This document shows, piece by piece, positions 6,021-10,718 of a DNA stretch of 10,718 nucleotides. The stretch's first letter is position 1. Each line of letters begins with the position of its first letter. Both the position numbers and the translations under genes were made by a program. Source of the DNA: Ruminococcaceae bacterium UBA1691 (GTDB lineage Bacteria > Bacillota > Clostridia > Oscillospirales > Acutalibacteraceae); contig DCJV01000053.1 of assembly GCA_002320555.1 (NCBI GenBank), forward strand, positions 1 through 10,718, in the 5' to 3' direction. Under the pieces are notes generated by a model. The model saw only the letters and a program-made list of their open reading frames with translations. It searched no databases and was not told the origin of the DNA.

Positions 6021-6905
6021 TCATCCCTCTGCGGATGCGGATTCGAGCGTGATATTCCCCGTATCGGTGGAAAGGCTAATCGCCCGGCTCCGGTCGCCAA
6101 AGGCAAGCGTTCCCTTAGAGGAGACGAACTGCGAGCCGGACTGCACGGGCACGGCATTCTCAAACCGATTTTTAAACTCTCCTGCATCCGTCTCATATTG
6201 CAGCTGGAAGCCTGCGTCAGTCGGCCACACCAGCCGGATATTCCCCACGTCCGTATGCATAGAGAGGGATGAAGCCACCTCGCTATTGTCTTCCCAGGTC
6301 AGATCGCCCGTATCAGCCGTTAGTTCCGCCTCATCGGCAGCGCTGTTGCGGAAAGCGATATTGCCCACATTGAGGGCTGCTGATGCCTTTCCAAGCTGCA
6401 TTCCCTCCACCGTGAGGCTACCAGCGTCAATATGCGCTTGTAAGGAAGCGATTTTATGGGAAGAGAAATAAATATCAACAGTAATTCTGGAAAAGTAAGA
6501 TCTATTCGGCAGGCGTACGCCAAGATGCAGCCCATCCGCCTGCCGCTCGGCAAAGGGGAAGGTGGAGACGTCTACCGCGTCTTTTCCATAATAATGAACG
6601 TCCATATGGGAGCTTCCATCCTCCGATGGGAGAACGCGCACCTCTGCATAATCAAAAGAAAAAAGAACTGGCTCATCGGCTTCGAGAGAAAAATCCGTGC
6701 GTGTCTCTCCCACAGAATGCCCGCCGTGACGCGCCCTCCACTGCTGCTCGCTCCATTCCTCCAGCGATGCAAACCAATCGTTGAATCGGCTGTTCCCTTC
6801 TGCGATATTACGGATCTCCCGCACCCCAACGGCAGCGCCGAAGCAAACCGTCAGCAGGGAGGAGACCAAAAATAGTACGGCAAGTGCAATACAGGCTTTC
6901 TTCAT
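6021..6905 (-). CDS. DUF4097-family beta-repeat protein with N-terminal membrane anchor
   Basis: A 294-residue protein. Residues 5-27 are hydrophobic (signal anchor or signal peptide; C21 in LTVC does not make a good lipobox). A polar, W-rich stretch (40-66) follows, then a beta-rich region from about 70 with six recurring xGx turns: IDAGSL (159), NVGNI (179), TADTGDL (196), TDVGNI (218), TDAGEF (239) and TDTGNI (280). This is the DUF4097 putative-adhesin repeat, a parallel beta-solenoid-like family that includes the surface-exposed LiaX of enterococci and YvlB of B. subtilis, both tied to cell-envelope stress. It is the last gene of the PadR-HAAS unit, 18 nt after it, with AAAGGGGG before the ATG. 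The ligand or function here is unknown. Confidence 0.85.
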   Translation of the reverse strand: MKKACIALAVLFLVSSLLTVCFGAAVGVREIRNIAEGNSRFNDWFASLEEWSEQQWRARHGGHSVGETRTDFSLEADEPVLFSFDYAEVRVLPSEDGSSHMDVHYYGKDAVDVSTFPFAERQADGLHLGVRLPNRSYFSRITVDIYFSSHKIASLQAHIDAGSLTVEGMQLGKASAALNVGNIAFRNSAADEAELTADTGDLTWEDNSEVASSLSMHTDVGNIRLVWPTDAGFQLQYETDAGEFKNRFENAVPVQSGSQFVSSKGTLAFGDRSRAISLSTDTGNITLESASAEG

Positions 6906-6923
6906 GAGTGATTCCCCCTTTCC

Positions 6924-7481
6924 TCAGCGCATCCGCTGATAGCACGCGCGCAGGCTCCAGATGATCAGCAGAATCGCCAGCACACCAGCGCTTATGAGCG
7001 CAATCGACAGTGAGATGAAACACAGAGCCAGCAAGGCGGAGGATGCAAAAATACCTGCTGCGACACTGGCGATCAGGATCGCAGCGCCTGCGGCCGCAAG
7101 GGCGAAACCACCCGGAATACCGGGCAAAGCAAAGAAGATCATATCCAGAATAAACAAAACGGTATAAAGCACCCGATTGCCGTTATCCGACACGGCCGGT
7201 GGACAAGGCCGAATCGGGGCCGTGGCTTCGCCTGCCGGAGATCGCGGCGCTGCGGACGATGCCTGATAAGCACCATCTTCGCCCGCCTTGCTCTGCTGCA
7301 AATAGGTCTGGGCAATCTCCCCAGGATCGCCGAGGGCGCGGCAGATTTCCTCTTCTGTCTTTCCCTGCTCCAAGCCTGCAGCGAAATGCTCCTCATAGTC
7401 CTGCATGATCTCCTGCCGCTCTTTGGCCGGAAGATATAAAAGCGCGCGGTAAAGCGCATTCAAAAAATCATTCCTTGTCAT
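6924..7481 (-). CDS. HAAS (DUF1700) domain membrane protein
   Basis: A 185-residue protein. Residues 1-65 are a HAAS/DUF1700 helical domain: MTRNDFLNALYRALLYLPAK, ERQEIMQDYEEHFAAGLEQG and EICRALGDPGEIAQTY, with the characteristic LGDP. A proline- and alanine-rich linker (70-100) leads to three hydrophobic segments (about 104-120, 123-145, 148-177). These proteins regularly follow PadR repressors and are thought to relay signals at the membrane. The ATG at 7481 is preferred over one at 7496 because GGGGGGA lies about 8 nt before it and the domain starts here. It overlaps padR by 14 nt in another frame, implying translational coupling. Confidence 0.88.
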   Translation of the reverse strand: MTRNDFLNALYRALLYLPAKERQEIMQDYEEHFAAGLEQGKTEEEICRALGDPGEIAQTYLQQSKAGEDGAYQASSAAPRSPAGEATAPIRPCPPAVSDNGNRVLYTVLFILDMIFFALPGIPGGFALAAAGAAILIASVAAGIFASSALLALCFISLSIALISAGVLAILLIIWSLRACYQRMR

Positions 7482-7794
7482 ATTGGATCCCCCCAATTAA
7501 ATGATTGACCTGCTGTGAAAACTCCATCCATTCCGCATAGAGCGCTTCCTGCGTCTGGATGCCCTTTTGCGTCAGCCGGTAATATTTTCGCGGTGGTCCT
7601 TCCGGAGACTCCCGGAGCGTTACCTCGAAATAGCCTTCGTTGCGCAGACGGCGCAAAATCGGGTAGATCGTCCCCTCTGAGATGGAAATTTCCCCGCTGA
7701 TCGCTTCCGCCAGCTCATATCCATATTTTTCGCCCTGGCGCAGCAAGGTCAGCACGCAGAGCTCAAGCGCGCCTTTTTTGAATTGAACATTCAA
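7468..7794 (-). CDS. PadR-family transcriptional repressor
   Basis: A 108-residue winged-helix regulator: MNVQFKKGALELCVLTLL at the start, YGYELAEAI (24-32), recognition region ISEGTIYPILRRLRNEGYF, and the wing GPPRKYYRLTQKG. A C-terminal dimerisation helix (82-99) follows. The start is TTG at 7794: AGGTG at 7801-7805 sits 6 nt upstream, the resulting N-terminus is the family's classic MNVQFKKG, and the predicted transcription start near 7841 excludes the ATG at 7857. PadR proteins repress their own operon and often respond to small molecules or envelope-active drugs. It leads the PadR-HAAS-DUF4097 unit; a palindrome over its -35 box is a likely autoregulatory site. Confidence 0.92.
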   Translation of the reverse strand: MNVQFKKGALELCVLTLLRQGEKYGYELAEAISGEISISEGTIYPILRRLRNEGYFEVTLRESPEGPPRKYYRLTQKGIQTQEALYAEWMEFSQQVNHLIGGIQYDKE

Positions 7795-7800
7795 GCCGTT

Positions 7801-7805
7801 CACCT
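7801..7805 (-). promoter_or_regulatory. Shine-Dalgarno site that decides the padR start
   Basis: AGGTG on the minus strand, 6 nt before the TTG at 7794-7792. Upstream in-frame ATG codons at 7815 and 7857 lack a comparable site. Confidence 0.6.
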
Positions 7806-7847
7806 CGTTTCGCATTCGCCGGAGAGGCAATTTCCCGGCGCGCCTAT

Positions 7848-7876
7848 AATATATCACACGGTACTGGATATTGCAA
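7848..7876 (-). promoter_or_regulatory. Promoter of the padR operon
   Basis: On the minus strand, TTGCAA (7876-7871), a 17-nt spacer and TATATT (7853-7848). Expected transcription start is near 7841, with about 47 nt of leader to the TTG start. The -35 box is the centre of the palindrome at 7868-7879, so binding there would block polymerase. Confidence 0.65.
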
Positions 7877-7879
7877 TAT
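7868..7879. promoter_or_regulatory. Palindromic candidate PadR operator
   Basis: ATATTGCAATAT is a perfect 12-bp palindrome in the 256-nt divergent region between padR and the thioester-protein gene, covering the padR -35 box. PadR dimers typically bind AT-rich inverted repeats at their own promoters. That PadR binds here is inferred. Confidence 0.5.
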
Positions 7880-7990
7880 AGTTGGAAAAATTTTTACATG
7901 TTCTCTATCAACAAAATTGCCAAACCATTCCCGCCGCAAGATGAAAATATCTTTTTCTGCAATGGGCATGCTAAGAAACAAAGAAAAAAA

Positions 7991-8014
7991 CCGGCTGCAT
8001 CTATCATGGGCCGG
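7991..8014. repeat. Hairpin upstream of the thioester-protein gene
   Basis: CCGGC (7991-7995) pairs with GCCGG (8010-8014), extended by a T-G pair and CAT/ATG around a CTATC loop with one bulged G, about 9 bp in all. It is preceded by AAAAAAA, so on the minus strand it has the form of a terminator (stem then TTTTTTT), while on the plus strand it is followed by ATTTTG. It may shield the padR region from antisense reads or act as a leader attenuator. Confidence 0.45.
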
Positions 8015-8028
8015 ATTTTGAAAAATGG

Positions 8029-8037
8029 TGATAAAAT
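8029..8037 (+). promoter_or_regulatory. Candidate extended -10 box for the thioester-protein gene
   Basis: TGATAAAAT contains TGn followed by TAAAAT (5 of 6 to consensus) without a recognisable -35. Transcription would start near 8044, only about 7 nt before the ATG, which agrees with the absence of an SD but is unusual. Weak evidence. Confidence 0.25.
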
Positions 8038-8050
8038 GATTTAAAATAAA

Positions 8051-9082
8051 ATGAGCCGGAAGCTTCTCCTAGCAGTAGGATTCCTTCTGCTCTTTCCAAC
8101 TTTCCTTGTGTTTCCCGCCAAGGCACAGGAAACAATGATCGGAACCGCACAGGGGAATATCTATGCGCCGGGTGCCGGGTCAATCCCCAATATCACGGTC
8201 GGCGGGGAAGCGGCCTACAGCATGTTTGCCAATGCTTCGCTACCGGACAATACTGCCTTCCAACCGGCGCAGGCCTATGAGGATGCGGGTATAGAAGCGA
8301 TTCTAAATGCCGGATATCCCTTTGACAGCCTTGGTCTACAAAAAAAATATGGCGTTTCCGACGATTTCGCGCGTGTGGTGACGCAGCAGGCCATCTGGTT
8401 TTATATCGAGGGCTGGCCGATCGATTCCATGGAGGACAGCGTTCGGATGCGCTATATCAACGATCTGCTGCAGGCCGCTCAGGCGCAATTGCCGCAGGAG
8501 CATCCGGTCTCAGTGGTTCCGGAAAGCCCTGCCTTTCAGCATCAGGGCGGATTTTACCGTTCAGAAACGCTTACCCTGAAACAGGCGGAAGGCACCATCA
8601 CCGTGCAGCCGGACAATGGCGTAAAAGTTGTATTGGAGGATGGAACCGCCGCTACGACGCTCCGGCAGGGGGATCGTTTCATCTTGCTGGCGCCGGATGA
8701 TCTCACGGAAATTTCGCTAAATGTGACACATCGTTTCTCCAATATCGTCCCTGTATCCTATATTCCCGAAACAGAGGATCATCAAACAGATCACCTGCTT
8801 CAGGCACAGGAGCACGTGCAGACGCGCAGCGGCGTATGGCGGTTTGCATTGCCGGAGACTCTTTCCTCCAGCACGCAGGCGCTCTCCGAAGAAAGCGCTC
8901 CCATGTCTTCCGAAACGGAGCTGATCCCCCCTTCAACATCAGCCGGGACAATGCCGCAAACCGGTTCCCCCAGCACTGGAGGCACCGGAATGCCGATCAC
9001 CGCAGCTGCGCTGCTCGGCCTGTGCTGGGTAGCGATAGGGCTTGCCTGTCTTGAAAAGCAAACGCGAAACGGCAGGCAGTGA
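8051..9082 (+). CDS. Sortase-anchored surface protein with degenerate thioester (TQXA) domain
   Basis: A 343-residue secreted protein. Signal peptide 1-25 (MSRK, hydrophobic core, AKA before Q26). Residues about 30-145 resemble a TQXA thioester domain: GGEAAYS, ILNAGYP (84-90) and VVTQQAIWFYIEG, with the family Gln in TQ (Q112). In functional domains a cysteine after AY/VY forms a Cys-Gln thioester that bonds host amines; here that position is S57 (AGC at 8219-8221), and the mature ectodomain has no cysteine at all (only C325 and C333 in the membrane helix). Residues 165-270 are a beta-rich module; 271-300 a Ser/Thr/Pro/Glu-rich stalk. The sorting signal is MPQTG (301-305, Met for Leu), a hydrophobic helix (316-334) and a short basic tail. 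There is no clear SD. Divergent from padR. Assignment rests on the TQxAIW block and architecture. Confidence 0.75.
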   Translation: MSRKLLLAVGFLLLFPTFLVFPAKAQETMIGTAQGNIYAPGAGSIPNITVGGEAAYSMFANASLPDNTAFQPAQAYEDAGIEAILNAGYPFDSLGLQKKYGVSDDFARVVTQQAIWFYIEGWPIDSMEDSVRMRYINDLLQAAQAQLPQEHPVSVVPESPAFQHQGGFYRSETLTLKQAEGTITVQPDNGVKVVLEDGTAATTLRQGDRFILLAPDDLTEISLNVTHRFSNIVPVSYIPETEDHQTDHLLQAQEHVQTRSGVWRFALPETLSSSTQALSEESAPMSSETELIPPSTSAGTMPQTGSPSTGGTGMPITAAALLGLCWVAIGLACLEKQTRNGRQ

Positions 9083-9123
9083 CCTAAAAATGCAGGTAAG
9101 CCGGCCTCTTGAAAAAGAATTGG

Positions 9124-9152
9124 ATGACAAACTGATTTTCATATGCTATAAT
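9124..9152 (+). promoter_or_regulatory. Strong sigma-A promoter of the unknown two-domain gene
   Basis: ATGACA (9124-9129, 5 of 6), a 17-nt spacer, and a perfect TATAAT (9147-9152) preceded by TGC (extended -10). This is the best promoter in the window. A perfect 10-bp AT palindrome, AATAATTATT (9157-9166), lies at the expected start of transcription. Confidence 0.8.
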
Positions 9153-9204
9153 AATCAATAATTATTTTGGATCAAAGCAGTCCAATAGAGGAGAGTCAGC
9201 CAGC

Positions 9205-10089
9205 ATGGAAGTAAAAGAGGCATTGGCGCTTATTTTTAAGGGCGTTGCACCGGTTCTTTCGGAAAACGGTTTTGAGCCGATCTATCCGGAGGGCGTTCGA
9301 AAAACGGAGACACCTATCGAGGAACAGGCGGACAAGCTGCGTATCAGTTTCCAGGGCGGCAAGGGCGCGGTCCGGATCGAATATAAGGAAAACCGCATCC
9401 TTCTCCTCTGTACGGATATCAACGCCGCGGAGGCATCGGACGAGGACTATAAGCAGGCATCCCTTTCTTTATTCGATCCCTCTTTGATTGACGACAAGGA
9501 TATCCGTTATATCGGAAATGAATTTTCGGATACAATCCGTCAAAAGTATGGAAAAAAGGAGCGCAACGCAGCAAAGACAAAGCTGCCCACGCCCGTGTCC
9601 AAATCAGCCGCCAGAAGCGGCGCGCTCGCCTATGATCCGAATACGCTGGCAAGCCGGTTTACTACTATGTATCCGGAGCTGCGGGAAATGTATCGGGCAA
9701 GCATTGAAAAATATGGAGAATTCCTTGCAGAAGATTTTTTTGTTCGGTATGGAACACCTGCCGCCATGCAGACCATCCGGCAAAACGATAAGCAGCGCAT
9801 GAAGAAGCTGTTCAACCTGCTTAACGATATTTATGAGGACGGCACCAACGAAACGCAGAGCCTCATCGCCGTGACCATTCTCGGCGCGATGCATACGGAT
9901 GCGCAGCTTGTGGAAAATGCGAAGGAATATATGAGCGAGACGCTTTCGCAGCCTGTTTTGGCGGTCATTCAGTATCTGAATTCCCCTGCGGGCAAGCGAG
10001 CGGAGAAGAAACTGGGCAACCCGCCGCCCTACAAGCCGAAAAAGGCGCAGAAGGAAAAGGGCATGTACCGCCAGATGCTTGGCCTCTGA
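9205..10089 (+). CDS. Conserved clostridial protein of unknown function, two domains
   Basis: A 294-residue protein with no signal peptide or membrane helix. Residues 1-115 form a mixed alpha/beta domain (VLSENGFEPIYPEG, LRISFQGGKGAVRIEYKENRILLLC). A basic, Ala/Ser-rich linker (116-140) follows. Residues 142-265 are helical: YDPNTLASRFTTMYPELREMY, YGEFLAEDFFVRYG, KLFNLLNDIYEDGTNETQSL, VTILGAM and AKEYMSETLSQPVLAVIQYL. The tail is basic and proline-rich (NPPPYKPKKAQKEKG). From memory the second half resembles clostridial proteins listed under DUF7674, a tentative call with no known function. GAGGAG lies about 11 nt before the ATG, a slightly long spacing. It is monocistronic, with its own strong promoter and terminator, suggesting abundant expression. 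Confidence 0.85.
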   Translation: MEVKEALALIFKGVAPVLSENGFEPIYPEGVRKTETPIEEQADKLRISFQGGKGAVRIEYKENRILLLCTDINAAEASDEDYKQASLSLFDPSLIDDKDIRYIGNEFSDTIRQKYGKKERNAAKTKLPTPVSKSAARSGALAYDPNTLASRFTTMYPELREMYRASIEKYGEFLAEDFFVRYGTPAAMQTIRQNDKQRMKKLFNLLNDIYEDGTNETQSLIAVTILGAMHTDAQLVENAKEYMSETLSQPVLAVIQYLNSPAGKRAEKKLGNPPPYKPKKAQKEKGMYRQMLGL

Positions 10090-10150
10090 TCTCCGCTTCG
10101 CGAATCAAATAATAGAAAAAAATCGCACCATTTCGACTGATGTGATATCG

Positions 10151-10190
10151 AGATAGTAGACGCAACCATTGTGTCTACTATCTTTTTATT
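10151..10190 (+). terminator. Rho-independent terminator of the unknown two-domain gene
   Basis: A 15-bp stem (10151-10165 with 10169-10183, one G-T pair) around a CCA loop, followed by TTTTATT. It lies about 60 nt after the stop codon and is strong for plus-strand transcription only. Confidence 0.92.
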
Positions 10191-10216
10191 ACAAAGCGTA
10201 GTGCAATACGCTTTGT
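10191..10216. repeat. 26-bp near-perfect palindrome at the ceramidase-remnant junction
   Basis: ACAAAGCGTA (10191-10200) and TACGCTTTGT (10207-10216) are exact inverted copies around GTGCAA, whose TGCA is itself palindromic; only one base pair breaks the symmetry. It directly follows the terminator, has no T-run, and overlaps the first codons of the remnant. It could be a footprint of recombination or deletion, a leftover operator, or a recessed hairpin. Confidence 0.6.
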
Positions 10217-10507
10217 GCCGTCACCGTCCCCGGAGAGATCGCGCCGGAGCTGATCTATGGAGGATACCTTCCCGCCGAAAGGGCATGGAACCATACGGAC
10301 TGGCCGCTCGCACCGGTATCGGCGGCCGTGCCGGATCGGCATATGCTAGTGCTGGGGCTTACGAACGATCAGGCGGGCTATATCCTGCCGGGCAACGACG
10401 TACGTTGCATCATTGCAGATGTCAATGGGGAAGTGGTATCCCTGGGAGGCCGGGCTGGCTCCACGGTGGTGAACGGTCTGCATGCGCTGATCGAAAGCGT
10501 GAAGTAA
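10202..10507 (+). pseudogene. C-terminal remnant of a neutral/alkaline ceramidase-like protein
   Basis: Reading the frame that ends at TAA 10505-10507 back to an in-frame TAG at 10199 gives 101 residues with no plausible start. It contains VTVPGEIAPELIYGGYLPAE, LVLGLTNDQAGYILPGND and a C-terminal helix HALIESVK, matching the PGE(I/L)xPEL and GLxNDxxGYIxPxxD blocks found near the C-terminus of neutral/alkaline ceramidase-like proteins (full length over 400 residues). The usual HYEExxSxG block before the final helix is poorly conserved (GEVVSLGGRAG). The first three quarters of the protein, including the N-terminal metal-binding region, are absent: upstream is the neighbour's terminator and a palindrome. 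No internal stop or frameshift was seen in what remains, suggesting a fairly recent truncation. It has no promoter and is unlikely to be translated as a functional enzyme. Confidence 0.65.
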
Positions 10508-10546
10508 AAAGAACACGGCGTGTACGAAATGGTACACAGCCGTGTT
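10501..10546 (-). terminator. Rho-independent terminator for the right-edge minus-strand gene
   Basis: Stem of 8 + 6 bp (10512-10525 with 10532-10546) with one bulged A and a 6-nt loop. On the minus strand it is followed by CTTTTTAC, a U-tract, and lies about 40 nt after the stop of the edge gene. On the plus strand the tail is only TTTGAG, so it would end the remnant's transcript poorly. Confidence 0.8.
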
Positions 10547-10586
10547 TGAGATCTTTATAATAATTTTTAAAAGCAAGAAATCGGGA

Positions 10587-10718
10587 TCAGCCCTCGAAAT
10601 GGACGCCTTCCAGCGCTTCCGCGCTTTCGATTTCCTCCTGCAGCTTGCGCTCCTTCTCCTCGCGGAAGGACGCAATCTCCTTCTCGAATTTCTTCTCATC
10701 AAATTTATAGAAGAACAT
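10587..10718 (-). CDS. Small charged helical protein, or C-terminal end of a larger gene
   Basis: Reading from the window edge gives ATG then 42 more codons and TGA at 10589-10587. The protein has an aromatic start (MFFYKF) and a Glu/Lys/Arg-rich stretch at residues 7-36 (EKKFEKEIASFREEKERKLQ) that should form a long charged helix or coiled coil, ending EGVHFEG. There are no cysteines and no membrane segment. Because the ATG is the very first codon at the edge, no SD can be checked, and this may be an internal methionine. I do not recognise the family. A proper terminator follows, so it is a real gene end rather than a chance frame. Confidence 0.5.
   Translation of the reverse strand: MFFYKFDEKKFEKEIASFREEKERKLQEEIESAEALEGVHFEG

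Noticed and set aside
7910..8015. Resemblance to a cyclic-di-GMP-I riboswitch (CAAACC and CGCAAG near each other, upstream of an adhesin)
   Set aside because: The two conserved segments are separated by only a few bases with no P1b hairpin between them, and no second arm or tetraloop receptor can be found, so the fold cannot form.
9083..9123. Possible terminator after the thioester-protein gene
   Set aside because: The GCCGGC stretch gives only short stems and no T-run follows.
10171..10560. 129-codon plus-strand open frame with an ATG start
   Set aside because: It begins inside the terminator stem and reads the ceramidase remnant in the wrong frame; the frame ending at 10507 is the one with family motifs.

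Overview
The window looks like the chromosome of a fairly GC-rich member of the Clostridia (Bacillota), probably a gut-type lineage. The evidence is the gene set: a PadR / HAAS (DUF1700) / DUF4097 operon, an LPXTG-type thioester-domain surface protein, a cytosolic M14 peptidase of the gamma-D-Glu-Dap type, a TRAM-less RlmD-like methyltransferase, purine-rich Shine-Dalgarno (SD) sites and U-tract terminators. No tRNA, rRNA, CRISPR array or insertion sequence was seen. The genus is not determined.

Layout. (1) 1-3182, minus strand: a tandem run read from right to left of a Nudix hydrolase, a YbaK-type aminoacyl-tRNA deacylase, a Fur-family regulator, a calcineurin-like phosphoesterase with a C-terminal SH3-like segment, and the first 148 codons of an RlmD-like 23S rRNA uracil methyltransferase. 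Spacings of 57, 14, 11 and 116 nt suggest one transcript for at least the first four genes. (2) 3300-4202, plus strand: an M14 zinc carboxypeptidase, divergent from the Nudix gene. (3) 4256-5914, minus strand: a strong sigma-A promoter, an iron-containing alcohol dehydrogenase, a three-helix SdpI-like membrane protein and a strong terminator, a self-contained two-gene unit. (4) 6021-7876, minus strand: promoter, PadR repressor (TTG start), HAAS/DUF1700 membrane protein and DUF4097 beta-repeat protein, an envelope-stress type module with overlapping or closely packed genes. (5) 8051-9082, plus strand: a secreted, sortase-anchored thioester-domain protein, divergent from padR, whose expected thioester cysteine appears to be serine. 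(6) 9124-10190, plus strand: a near-consensus promoter, a conserved two-domain protein of unknown function and a textbook terminator. (7) 10191-10546: a long palindrome followed at once by the orphan C-terminal end of a neutral-ceramidase-like protein with no start (a pseudogene), then a minus-strand terminator. (8) 10587-10718, minus strand: a 43-codon charged reading frame at the window edge, possibly the end of a larger gene.

How they work together. Regions 1-3 are mostly metabolic, RNA-maintenance and peptidoglycan-recycling functions. Regions 4-5 form an envelope-related pair sharing a 256-nt divergent control region that carries a 12-bp perfect palindrome over the padR -35 box. No wholly new system is evident. 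The most unusual items are the Cys-to-Ser thioester domain, the ceramidase remnant abutting a palindrome, the unknown gene behind a very strong promoter, and the promoter motif partly shared by padR and the alcohol dehydrogenase.
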